Below, in pieces: positions 8,627-16,868 of a stretch of 64,000 nucleotides of DNA. Every line of letters begins with the position of its first letter. Position 1 is the first letter of the stretch. The stretch spans positions 113,363-177,362 of the forward strand of contig JAHDBD010000010.1 in the NCBI GenBank assembly GCA_020630575.1. The letters run 5' to 3'. Made by a program: the position numbers and the translations under genes. The notes beneath the pieces were generated by a model, which was not told the DNA's origin, did no database searches, and saw only the letters and a program-made list of their open reading frames with translations. This DNA is from Bernardetia sp. Lineage in GTDB: Bacteria > Bacteroidota > Bacteroidia > Cytophagales > Bernardetiaceae.

Positions 8627-9829
8627 TTACTCATCAGTCTTCCTCCTCAAAGCCACCAAACCCAAAAAAGGTCCTAAAGCTAAAAACATAAAAACATACT
8701 TTTCACTGATAAAGTTAGGAAAATCAGAAAGCAAGTTTATAAACTGAATACTCAGAATCGTAATAGCAAAACCGATGCAGTTTACAATCGTGAGTGCTGT
8801 TCCTTTTAGTTCTGCAATGGCACTTTGAGCTACCAAAGTAGAAAAAAGAGGAGAATCTGCAATCACTACCAATCCCCAAAAAATAAGAAAAGCAATCAAG
8901 AGAAAATAAGAATCTGCATAAAAAACGAGAGGAGAAACAAGACAACAAAACGCAGAAAGCGACAAAGATACAAAAGCGATTTTCTTAGTTCCGAAACGCT
9001 CCGAAAGATAGCCACCAATTACACAAGCAAAACTTCCTAAGCCAATAATTAGAAAAGAAAGAAGGGAAATATTCAAATCAGTTTCTGGGTGAAGTTTTAC
9101 ATAAGTAGCCAAAATAATAGGAACAAAAGCCCAAAAGGTATATAATTCCCACATATGACCAAAATACCCAAAGGCTGCCGAACGAAAATTAGCATTTTTG
9201 AAGACTTGAAAGAATGCTGTGATTTTTAGTTTTTGTGCTGACTTTACAGAACGATTTGGAACAAAAGCAATCATCAGAACACCTCCCAAAAGAGCAATAA
9301 ATGAAGTTGCTTGTATAACCAAACGCCAAGAAAAAATAGAATTTGAACCTTCTATATTTTGGAAACTTTGAATACTTTTCAAAAGGTGAGGAAAAGCTGT
9401 TCCGATTACTAAAGCACCAACTAAATAACCCAAAGATTTTCCTAAGCCTTTTTGATAATAATCTGATGCTATTTTCATTCCGACTGGATAAATTCCTGCT
9501 AAGAAAAAACCAGTCAGAAAACGAAAAATTAAAAGGTTTATTAAATCATTTCCTTCAAAAATTGTAAAACAATTACATAAAGCACCCAAAATAGCACAAA
9601 CAAAGAACACTAATGAAGGCGAAAAACGATCAGCAATCATCAAGAAAGCAAAAATCAAAGTTCCTGTAATAAAACCAAACTGAACAGCAGAAGTAAGCGG
9701 ACTCAACGCATCAGTAGGAAGACCAAAAGCAGTTATTAAATCACTCATTACGGCATTTCCTGCAAACCACAACGAAGTACAGCAAAATTGAGATAGAACT
9801 ATGATTGGTAAAATTATACGTTTGGTCAT
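8627..9829 (-). CDS. MFS transporter
   Basis: This 400-residue integral membrane protein has 12 predicted helices in two halves. A cytoplasmic loop (about residues 190-212, RSVKSAQKLKITAF) sits between helices 6 and 7. The second half has GGYLSERFGTKK, matching the MFS loop motif G-x-x-x-D/E-R-x-G-x-R/K. Proline- and glycine-bearing helix starts such as GYLVGALVIGTAFPHLL fit the family. It is probably a drug/metabolite or sugar-type carrier of the YbfB/CynX-like kind; the substrate is unknown. Its 5' side carries a pair of inverted palindromic repeats. Confidence 0.88.
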   Translation of the reverse strand: MTKRIILPIIVLSQFCCTSLWFAGNAVMSDLITAFGLPTDALSPLTSAVQFGFITGTLIFAFLMIADRFSPSLVFFVCAILGALCNCFTIFEGNDLINLLIFRFLTGFFLAGIYPVGMKIASDYYQKGLGKSLGYLVGALVIGTAFPHLLKSIQSFQNIEGSNSIFSWRLVIQATSFIALLGGVLMIAFVPNRSVKSAQKLKITAFFQVFKNANFRSAAFGYFGHMWELYTFWAFVPIILATYVKLHPETDLNISLLSFLIIGLGSFACVIGGYLSERFGTKKIAFVSLSLSAFCCLVSPLVFYADSYFLLIAFLIFWGLVVIADSPLFSTLVAQSAIAELKGTALTIVNCIGFAITILSIQFINLLSDFPNFISEKYVFMFLALGPFLGLVALRRKTDE

Positions 9830-9855
9830 GTGTTTTGTTTTTTCTTACAACTCAA

Positions 9856-9964
9856 ACAGGGTTAAAACCCTGTTCAATTCAAAAAACTACTTTTATATTT
9901 TTTATCAGAGATATATTTTCAAAATCTACTATATATTATAAATTGGACAGGGTTTTAACCCTGT
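9856..9964. repeat. Pair of ACAGGGTT palindromes bounding a 109-bp element
   Basis: Two 18-bp palindromes, ACAGGGTTAAAACCCTGT at the left and ACAGGGTTTTAACCCTGT at the right, are reverse complements of each other. They bound about 73 bp of AT-rich DNA between the MFS and antiporter genes. A third copy at 55160-55177 shares the extra flank CCAATNTATA with the right-hand copy. The arrangement suggests a small REP-like or MITE-like unit. It could also fold as two hairpins and stop transcription leaving the antiporter gene's upstream side. Confidence 0.8.
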
Positions 9965-9996
9965 GTTTCCAAACTAGCAAGAATGATTTTTTATAA

Positions 9997-11241
9997 TTAA
10001 TCCTCCTTCACAATTTCTTGTTTCACTAATTTCTTAACAGTCAGACCTTGAACCAAAATAGAAAATACTACAACAACGTATGTAATTGTTACAAATAAAT
10101 CTCTTCCCATATCTGGCGTAAGAGAAAGCGCAAGAGCTACCGAAATACCTCCACGAAGACCTCCCCAAGTCAGAATCAAAATTGTATTTGGAATAAAATC
10201 TCTTTTTAATTTCATAAACGAAATAGGCAAGCCTACCGAAATCAAACGAGATAAAAGAGCTATCACAATTGCAATAACACCAGCAATCAAATATTTCCCA
10301 TCAAAAGTTAGCACCAAAACTTCCAAACCTATCAAAACAAACAAAACAGCGTTCAGCACTTCATCTATGAGTTCCCAAAATTTATCTACATAATCTCTCG
10401 TCAAATCTGACATCGCAAATTCTCTTCCTTTTGCGCTCATCACAAGACCAGCCACCACAACAGCCAAAGGACCAGAAGTATGCAAGTATGCAGCAAGTGC
10501 ATATCCACCCATTACAATCGCCAAAGAAATCAAGACTTCAACTACATAATTATCAATCGAATACATCAGTTTATAACACACCCAACCCAAAGCCAAACCA
10601 AAGGCAACTCCTCCAATTGCCTCAACAGCAAAAAGCTCTAAAATATCTAAAAACGTAGTATTTTCTACTCCTTTTTCTGCCATTTGAAAAATAGTTAGAA
10701 AAACAACCACAGCAACGCCATCATTAAAAAGTGATTCTCCTGCAATCTTTACTTCTAAATTTTTAGGAACTTTTGCGCTTTTCAGAATCGATAAAACAGC
10801 AATAGGGTCAGTAGGCGAAATCAAAGAACCAAAAAGTAAACAATAAATATAATCTACACCAAGTCCTAACCAGCCCAAAATGAAATACATTGCCGTTCCG
10901 ATAATAAAAGTAGAAGCTGTAACTCCAATTGTAGCAAAAATAATAATTGGTGTTCGTTCCTTAGCAAGAGTAGGTGTATCTACGTGAAGTGCACCAGCAA
11001 AAAGCAAGAAACTAAGCATCACTTCCATCAAAACTTTAGAAAAATCTACACTTCTGACAAGCTCTTGCGCCTTTTGAAAAATAGCTGGATTAAACTGTCC
11101 CAATCCAACAATAACGAGTGAAGCCAATAACGCAATAAGCATCAAACCAATTGTAGTGGGAAGTTTCAAATATCGATAATTGATATAAGCAAAGGCAGCA
11201 GAAAGCACAATAAGAACGGTAAAAGCGTGGAATAAATCCAT
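9997..11241 (-). CDS. Na+/H+ antiporter, CPA1 family
   Basis: This 414-residue membrane protein has about 12 helices. It shows the CPA1 (NhaP/NHE) marks SLISPTDPIAVL and GESLFNDGVAVVVF, with the paired Asn-Asp that binds Na+/H+ in this family. Other conserved spots are WGGLRGGISVALAL near residue 360 and a helix-breaking GLEVL near 300. It has no long cytoplasmic tail. It should exchange cytoplasmic Na+ (or K+) for protons and fits a marine or salt-exposed lifestyle. It is probably monocistronic. Confidence 0.92.
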   Translation of the reverse strand: MDLFHAFTVLIVLSAAFAYINYRYLKLPTTIGLMLIALLASLVIVGLGQFNPAIFQKAQELVRSVDFSKVLMEVMLSFLLFAGALHVDTPTLAKERTPIIIFATIGVTASTFIIGTAMYFILGWLGLGVDYIYCLLFGSLISPTDPIAVLSILKSAKVPKNLEVKIAGESLFNDGVAVVVFLTIFQMAEKGVENTTFLDILELFAVEAIGGVAFGLALGWVCYKLMYSIDNYVVEVLISLAIVMGGYALAAYLHTSGPLAVVVAGLVMSAKGREFAMSDLTRDYVDKFWELIDEVLNAVLFVLIGLEVLVLTFDGKYLIAGVIAIVIALLSRLISVGLPISFMKLKRDFIPNTILILTWGGLRGGISVALALSLTPDMGRDLFVTITYVVVVFSILVQGLTVKKLVKQEIVKED

Positions 11242-11459
11242 AAAAATAAATTTAGAGGTAGGAAGTTAGATTTTAGAATTAAGTACAAATAAAAAAATTG
11301 TAGGTTAAAGCCTTACCTTTGAAATCAGACTTAACAAGTTTAAAAAATGTAAATACAATTTGATATAAATAGTTTTTAGCTTACTATTGTTTATAAAAGT
11401 GAAAATTAGCAATTTTAGGGTAATAATACTAGTCTAAAACACACTTTCTATTTTTAATT

Positions 11460-12350
11460 ATGAAAATCCAGTATTCGATCAACAACATAACTTATACAGC
11501 CGATTTATCAAAACCACTAGACATTTCCATTCCATTGCAAGCAGGAAATGCAGAAAAGACAGTAAATCCAAATTGTTATCATGCTGAAGAACCTACTTTT
11601 AAAACTATTCGTTTTGAAGATGTTTTTATTGGAAGTGTTGCAGAAGGAGGAGTTTGTAATTATCAAAGAGTAAGTCTTACACCACACGGAAATGGCACAC
11701 ATACAGAATGTTATGGGCATTTGAATAACCAAGAAAAGGAAAATGTTACAATTAATCAATGTCTAAAAACATTTTGGTTTGTCGCTCGTATGATTAGTAT
11801 AGAACCTACCAAAATTACAGAAGAATACTTACAAAACGAGGAGCTTAGCCAATTAAGAGAAATTGCAGAAATTGGTGACGAAGTAGTTTTGAAAAAACAT
11901 CTTCAAGAAAAATTAAATGAATTAGAAAAAATACATATTAAAGATACTAATTCTATTGCTTACGAAGCTCTCATCATTCGCACGCTTCCAAACTCCAATG
12001 ATAAAAAAACTAGAAATTATTCAGGTCAAAATCCTCCTTATTTAGAGCCAAGTATAGGCGAGTTTTTAGCTCAAAAAAATATCAATCATTTACTTTTAGA
12101 TTTGCCTTCGGTGGATAGAGAATGGGATAAAGGAAAATTATCCGTTCATAAAGGATTTTGGAATATTCTTACTAATAGTAAAAATAGCAAAAATGACTTT
12201 TCGCAAGTCCGAAAAAATGCCACTATTACCGAACTTATTTTTGCAGATAATAAAATTAAAGACGGAATTTATTTATTAAATATTCAAATTCCGTCTTTAG
12301 AAATTGATGCTGTTCCTTCAAAACCTGTTTTGTACGAACTAAGTAAATAA
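11460..12350 (+). CDS. Cyclase-family (KynB-like fold) metal hydrolase
   Basis: This 296-residue protein belongs to the cyclase family that includes bacterial arylformamidase KynB. The metal site is visible as HGNGTHTECYGH (His76, His81, Glu83, His87), a variant of the HxGTHxDxxxH motif in which Glu replaces Asp. LDISIPLQAG near the N-terminus matches the family's DLS-like start. It may hydrolyse an amide or lactone. Its neighbour, on the opposite strand, is an ACMSD, so tryptophan/kynurenine breakdown is a reasonable guess. However, the motif change and missing Pro argue against calling it KynB outright. Confidence 0.8.
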   Translation: MKIQYSINNITYTADLSKPLDISIPLQAGNAEKTVNPNCYHAEEPTFKTIRFEDVFIGSVAEGGVCNYQRVSLTPHGNGTHTECYGHLNNQEKENVTINQCLKTFWFVARMISIEPTKITEEYLQNEELSQLREIAEIGDEVVLKKHLQEKLNELEKIHIKDTNSIAYEALIIRTLPNSNDKKTRNYSGQNPPYLEPSIGEFLAQKNINHLLLDLPSVDREWDKGKLSVHKGFWNILTNSKNSKNDFSQVRKNATITELIFADNKIKDGIYLLNIQIPSLEIDAVPSKPVLYELSK

Positions 12351-12435
12351 ATCTAAACTAAACTAAGTAGTTGGAAAAAATTAAATACAAATTACAAATC
12401 ACTTGTTAATTAGTTATATGTATAGTTAATTTTTC

Positions 12436-13569
12436 TCAATTACTTACATCCCAAGATTGCATAAAAGCAAAATCTGATTTTTTGAGTCCAAGCCATTCCA
12501 ATGCCGAACCACTCAATAACTGTTCTTTTTGTTTGTCATCATAATTCATTGAATGAATCAACTTACCTGGTTGAAGTTCACCCAATGGAAAAGGATAATC
12601 TGTTCCTAAACAAACTTTATCAGCTCCAATCAACTTTACTATATAATCCAACATTTCAGGACTATGAACCAACGAATCTAAATAAAATTTACCTAAATAA
12701 TCTTTTGGTGCAATCGGATTATCGACAGCACATAAATCTGGGCGAACATCAAAGCCATGCTGAATGCGTCCGATAGTTGCAGGAAAAGAACCTCCACCGT
12801 GAGCAAAAGCAACTTTTAGATTTGGTAATTTTTCAAAAATACCACCAAAAATCATTGAACAGATGGCAAGGCTTGTTTCTGCTGGCATTCCGACAAGCCA
12901 AGGAAGCCAATATTTAGGCATTTTACTTGTTCCCATCATATCCCATGGATGCACAAAAATAGCTGCACCAAGTTCTTCTGCTGCCTGAAAAATTGGAAAA
13001 AGCTCAGGTGCATCTAAATTCCAATCCATAATATGTGAGCCAATCTCTACACCTGCAAGTCCTAAATCTTTTACACATCTTTCTAGTTCTTTAATAGCCA
13101 AATCAGGTGATTGCATCGGCAAAGTTCCCAAACCAATAAAACGGTCTGGATAATCTTTTACAATTCCTGCAATATGTTCATTGAGCATTTTAGATAAATC
13201 CCATGTGTGTTCGGGCTTTGCCCAATAGCCAAACATCACAGGAACAGTTGAAAGAACTTGCACATCTACATGTTGATGATTACATTCTTGCATACGACGT
13301 TCTGCTGACCAACAATTATCTTCTACTTCACGAAAAAAACGATCATCCATCATCATACGAGCGCAACAGGGTTTATGATGGTCTAAGTGAATAAAACCAC
13401 CATAACCATAACGTTCACGTAAATTGGGCAGACGTTCAGGCAAAATATGCGTGTGAATGTCTATCGTAAAAAGTTTAGATTCAGGTGTAAAAATCTCTTT
13501 TTCATTTTGTTTCTGTAATGTATCTGGAATATTCGGATTGTGTGTATTTGGCGTGGAGTCTTGTGGCAT
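12436..13569 (-). CDS. 2-amino-3-carboxymuconate-6-semialdehyde decarboxylase (ACMSD)
   Basis: This 377-residue amidohydrolase matches ACMSD along its length. DIHTHILPERLP gives the first two metal-binding His residues (39 and 41), VHPWDMMG carries the next His, AFAHGGGSFPATIGR a further one, and LGTDYPFPLGE the conserved Asp. The enzyme decarboxylates ACMS, steering kynurenine-pathway carbon away from quinolinate/NAD and toward picolinate or full oxidation. The first 35 residues are a polar extension outside the domain, so Met1 is uncertain. No other kyn genes are seen except possibly the convergent cyclase-family gene. Confidence 0.92.
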   Translation of the reverse strand: MPQDSTPNTHNPNIPDTLQKQNEKEIFTPESKLFTIDIHTHILPERLPNLRERYGYGGFIHLDHHKPCCARMMMDDRFFREVEDNCWSAERRMQECNHQHVDVQVLSTVPVMFGYWAKPEHTWDLSKMLNEHIAGIVKDYPDRFIGLGTLPMQSPDLAIKELERCVKDLGLAGVEIGSHIMDWNLDAPELFPIFQAAEELGAAIFVHPWDMMGTSKMPKYWLPWLVGMPAETSLAICSMIFGGIFEKLPNLKVAFAHGGGSFPATIGRIQHGFDVRPDLCAVDNPIAPKDYLGKFYLDSLVHSPEMLDYIVKLIGADKVCLGTDYPFPLGELQPGKLIHSMNYDDKQKEQLLSGSALEWLGLKKSDFAFMQSWDVSN

Positions 13570-13665
13570 TATTTTTTATAAAAATCTTATTGTAAAATCT
13601 TAAAAGTAGGCTAAATTAAAGAATTACAAAGGGTTTTCAAAAAAAAAGTTTTGAGGTTAGTAACT

Positions 13666-13708
13666 AAAATGGTCTGTCTAGGTTTCTACAACTCAAACAG
13701 ACCATTTT
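13666..13708. terminator. Bidirectional hairpin terminator
   Basis: A 12-bp stem (AAAATGGTCTGT with ACAGACCATTTT) with a 19-nt loop has T-rich tails on both strands. It sits between two minus-strand genes, so it most likely ends the VOC transcript before the ACMSD promoter. Confidence 0.75.
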
Positions 13709-13742
13709 TAATTTTCTATACAAATAGCACTTTACTAATATC

Positions 13743-14252
13743 TTATTTTGTGTATGCTCCTGACGAATAAGTTAATTCATAACTATGTGTATATATTTCG
13801 AAAACGATTCCAAAAGGATCTTCTACATAACACATTTTGTAAGGTTTGTCATTAGGATAATATTCTCTTATAGGCATTCTTTTTTTTCCACCATAAGCTA
13901 CAATTTTATCTATAAGTTCCTCAATGTTTGGATCTTGTATGCAAAAATGAAAAAGCCCTGTATTGAAAGGGTTAAATTCGGGAGCTTCTTTAATACCATG
14001 AGGGAAAGAAAATAATTCGATTCCAATTCCATCTGAAGTAGCTAAATGAGCAATTTCGAATTCTTCCCAATCTTCTCCAAATACATCAATACACATTTGA
14101 CCAATAGCAGTCTCTTTTTCTTTTTTTATTTGAGAAGGTTTCATAATAATATACCAACCCATTACTTCTGAATAAAATTTTACAGCTTCTTTAATATTTG
14201 GAACTGTAATCCCAATATGAGAGAATGATTTTGGATAATCTTGATTTTTCAT
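13743..14252 (-). CDS. VOC-family (glyoxalase/dioxygenase-fold) protein
   Basis: This 169-residue protein has the paired beta-alpha-beta-beta-beta modules of the vicinal-oxygen-chelate fold. The first begins FSHIGITVPNIKEAVKFYSEVMGW, with His at the usual metal position. The second includes GLFHFCIQDPNIEELI and ends with MCYVEDPFGIVFEIYTHSYE, with the typical DPxGxxxE ligand motif. It could be a lactoylglutathione-lyase relative, a dioxygenase or a resistance protein; the sequence does not decide. It is divergent from an HxlR regulator 134 bp away, which probably controls it. Confidence 0.88.
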   Translation of the reverse strand: MKNQDYPKSFSHIGITVPNIKEAVKFYSEVMGWYIIMKPSQIKKEKETAIGQMCIDVFGEDWEEFEIAHLATSDGIGIELFSFPHGIKEAPEFNPFNTGLFHFCIQDPNIEELIDKIVAYGGKKRMPIREYYPNDKPYKMCYVEDPFGIVFEIYTHSYELTYSSGAYTK

Positions 14253-14386
14253 AATCTATTTTTTATAGTTATTGTCTGAATTAGATAACAAAGTTGAGGT
14301 ATATTTGTAAATATAACAATAACTTACTAAAGAGTAACCTAGTTACTAAAAGGTGTAAAACTCAGTAAATCAATGCTTTATAATTT

Positions 14387-14722
14387 ATGATTAACAAAAA
14401 AAAACACTGTCCACTTAATTATACAATGAGTTTAATTGGAACAAAATGGAAACCTTTAATTTTATTTCATCTATTAGAAGGAGCATTACGTTCGGGAGAA
14501 TTGCAAAAGCAAATTCCAGATATTTCTAATAAAATGTTTACTCAAACAGTAAGAGAATTAGAAAAAGATGGTCTTATTTATAGAAAAGTTTTTCCAGTAG
14601 CACCACCAAAGGTAGAATATCAATTAAGTGAAAGAGGAAATTCATTGGAAAGTATTTTGAGAAGTTTGGATCAATGGGGATTAGAAGACCTTAGTAATAA
14701 CGATATTTCAGCAAATTCATGA
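14387..14722 (+). CDS. HxlR-family transcriptional regulator
   Basis: This 111-residue winged-helix protein is a typical HxlR regulator. It has CPLNYTMSLIGTKWKPLILF at the start, SGELQKQIPDISNKMFTQ in the recognition region, and the wing VEYQLSERG. Cys8 sits where HypR/QorR-type members sense disulfide or quinone stress. The gene is divergent from the VOC gene and likely regulates it from the shared 134-bp region. A quinone or aldehyde signal would fit that pair, but this is inference. Confidence 0.92.
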   Translation: MINKKKHCPLNYTMSLIGTKWKPLILFHLLEGALRSGELQKQIPDISNKMFTQTVRELEKDGLIYRKVFPVAPPKVEYQLSERGNSLESILRSLDQWGLEDLSNNDISANS

Positions 14723-14900
14723 AAATTCAAATATCAAAACAGCTATCTAGTAAAAAATAAATAGTTGTTTTCTCATTGTTATAAAACTGAAATTAACTAA
14801 TAACTGAAATGTCTTTATTTACAATCTTTGAGTTCAGAAATATAAATAAGCCCAAGAACCTGTATTTTATATTTTCTTGTAAAACTTTTCTATTACTATT

Positions 14901-15830
14901 TTAATGTCTATTATCACATCTTATATATACACAAGGTGTGTTTTTATCTACAAAACAGACAGAAGGGCATCCAAATGACACACTTTCAAAGCCAAATAAA
15001 ATAGGAGGTTTATTTTTAAATATATTCCCTGTCCATTGATTTGTATAATAGTTCTCTTTACTATCTTTTTCTATTATATGTAAAGAACTAAAGTCTATTG
15101 ATTCTCCGTCACGAAAAGAAATTGTGGAAACAACTGTTTTATTAGAATCAATAATTACTATTATTCTATAACGACCAGTATCTTTAACAAAGTAATCTAG
15201 TTTATTGACAGCACAATGATAGGTGCGAGTTTTGAATTTGGAAGAAGATAAATATTTTTTTAGTTCTTCATCCTCTGTTGAGAAGTGAGGAAAAAGGTTT
15301 GAATCGATTTCTTTCCATATCATACTTTTAGCTTCTCCTTCTCTAAATGGATTGCGTTCTCCTACACAGACAAAAAAATCATTCCCTTTACTTAGCAAAT
15401 TCAATTCTGTTTTTTCTAACTCAAAGCCAATCATGAAATCCCACTGACTCAGTGGCTTTGAGCCTCCATAAGGATTTATAAAAGCCACTAAATTAATATC
15501 CTTGACATTGAAAGCAAAAACAGAATTTTGAGATAAATCATAAATATATATAATATCTGTTTCTTTGATATTCACTGATTCAAGAAATTTTTTTCTGTAT
15601 TTTGCATCTAATTTGTGGTAATTATTTTCAATAGTAGATTCATTATTTAAATGCTTTTTTGCAATAACAGAGGAGTCTGGATGTTCATTGTATGCATAAC
15701 TATCTGTCAAGATAATAAATCCTGTAGAATCATAATTATAAAAATCATAAATAATTAATTCTTCAGATTCCTCAGTAGGAGAAATGAAAGAAAATAATGG
15801 AAGCAAAATAAAAAAGAAATTTAGTTTCAT
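14901..15830 (-). CDS. Hypothetical exported protein
   Basis: I do not recognise this 309-residue protein. The start chosen gives a clean signal peptide (MKLNFFFILLPLFSFISP). An earlier in-frame start would add 14 residues that run toward a repeat and spoil it. The mature part is mixed alpha/beta with many charged residues. Two Cys pairs near the C-terminus (FGCPSVCF, and CVYIRC at the end) may form disulfides. It lies downstream of the nSTAND/glycan-binding operon on the same strand, but about 290 bp of relic and repeat DNA intervenes, so it is probably a separate unit. Confidence 0.65.
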   Translation of the reverse strand: MKLNFFFILLPLFSFISPTEESEELIIYDFYNYDSTGFIILTDSYAYNEHPDSSVIAKKHLNNESTIENNYHKLDAKYRKKFLESVNIKETDIIYIYDLSQNSVFAFNVKDINLVAFINPYGGSKPLSQWDFMIGFELEKTELNLLSKGNDFFVCVGERNPFREGEAKSMIWKEIDSNLFPHFSTEDEELKKYLSSSKFKTRTYHCAVNKLDYFVKDTGRYRIIVIIDSNKTVVSTISFRDGESIDFSSLHIIEKDSKENYYTNQWTGNIFKNKPPILFGFESVSFGCPSVCFVDKNTPCVYIRCDNRH

Positions 15831-15863
15831 AGTAGTATTAATTTGGTGTAATAAAATTTGCTT

Positions 15864-15904
15864 CAATGCCATTGTTAGTGTTTTAGCGAAGCGACACCAA
15901 CAAT
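15864..15904. repeat. GTTGGTGTCGCTTCGC dispersed repeat, copy 1
   Basis: The reverse strand reads TTGTTGGTGTCGCTTCGC and then TAAAACACTAACAATGGC. The ends (TTGTTGGTGT and ACACTAACAA) form an imperfect hairpin. A longer copy lies at 23828-23876, and shorter copies of the TTGTTGGTGTC half lie at 18961-18990 and 45405-45432. All are between genes. Confidence 0.75.
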
Positions 15905-16096
15905 CAAATAACAGTTTGGAACTTGATGAGCCACTATCTCTAAATGAAAATAGAAATTTTAGTCCAAAGATAGATGGAACAACTCTTTTTTATTTAACAG
16001 GAAGTGATAAAACAAGTCCAAGGGGAAAGTTTTATGCAAGAACACAATAGAAAAAAAATCTATTCTTTTGATGTGATTACTAAAGAATTGAAGTAA
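15905..16096 (+). pseudogene. Relic of a PD40/TolB-like propeller gene
   Basis: The plus strand reads LNENRNFSPKIDGTTLFYLT, then a stop. After a shift of frame through a run of A it continues with KKIYSFDVITKELK before the next stop. The pattern FSPxxDGxxLFYL...IYxFDxxTKE is what PD40/TolB-type propeller blades look like. There is no start codon, and a dispersed repeat touches its left end. I read it as the decayed 3' end of a lost gene, with modest certainty. Confidence 0.4.
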
Positions 16097-16116
16097 ATTT
16101 AAATTTTAAGTATTAA

Positions 16117-16866
16117 TTAATGTACATCAATTCCGTCAAAATAAATTTCTGTAATGGCTGTATCTGAATATTTTTCACCTTTATAAACTTCTGTGATTTC
16201 AAACTTGAGTGTCCACCAAGGTTTGCCTTCAAAACTGCTTCTGTCAGAATTTCCAATTGGTTCAACTGTAAATATCTGTTCATTTCTAGTATCTTCTAAA
16301 TTTAATAAAGCAGTTGGAATTCCGTCAATATAAAGTTTTAATTGCTTTACTCTTGAGTTTTCTCTCCATGCTTTTTCAGATTTTACATAACCATTCAAAA
16401 TTATTATCGACGTAATTCTGGGATGAGTAGCAGGAAAAGTATATTTCAGACTTTCACCTATTCCATATCCTTCTACACCTTCCACCCAAGCTGTTTTATA
16501 GCTCAAATCATAAGCATTACGAGCTACATAATCTATATTTTTGTAATTGCTTTTTAGAAAGGACGAAGCAGAAATAGTATCTCCTCCTGCACCACAATAC
16601 CAACTACAATCTCCGACACTAAAAATATCCCAATAGCCTGTTTCTGTTACCTCACAATTATCATATATTTCTTTTTCTTCATCAGATAGGTTTCTATAGC
16701 CTTTCTCATGAAGTTGTTCACAAGCTTTTTGCTCTTTTATATACTCTTTTTCTCCTTTTAAACTTTTATCTACAAAATAACCTTGTTTAGGTGTCCAAAT
16801 AGGTAAATCTTTTACTGTTTTCTGAGGAAATAAAAACATAACAAATAACGCAATAAAATATTTCAT
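16117..16866 (-). CDS. Exported NADase-type glycan-binding domain protein
   Basis: This 249-residue protein has a short N-terminal signal sequence (residues 1-17). Its C-terminal domain (about 95-249) resembles the F5/8 (discoidin)-like domain first described for NADase translocation. Marks are KTAWVEGVEGYGIGESLKY, SIIILNGYVKSEKAW, NSRVKQLKLY, and ITEVYKGEKYSDTAITEIYF near the end. Two Cys (GDCSWYCG) may pair. The gene starts 2 bp after the stop of the nSTAND ATPase gene, so both are made from one message. It may bind cell-surface glycans and act as the extracytoplasmic arm of that system. Confidence 0.75.
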   Translation of the reverse strand: MKYFIALFVMFLFPQKTVKDLPIWTPKQGYFVDKSLKGEKEYIKEQKACEQLHEKGYRNLSDEEKEIYDNCEVTETGYWDIFSVGDCSWYCGAGGDTISASSFLKSNYKNIDYVARNAYDLSYKTAWVEGVEGYGIGESLKYTFPATHPRITSIIILNGYVKSEKAWRENSRVKQLKLYIDGIPTALLNLEDTRNEQIFTVEPIGNSDRSSFEGKPWWTLKFEITEVYKGEKYSDTAITEIYFDGIDVH

Positions 16867-16868
16867 AA

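Noticed and set aside
11460..12350. Naming the cyclase-family gene kynB
   Set aside because: The metal motif differs (Glu for Asp, no Pro) and no kyn operon is present, so only the family is given.
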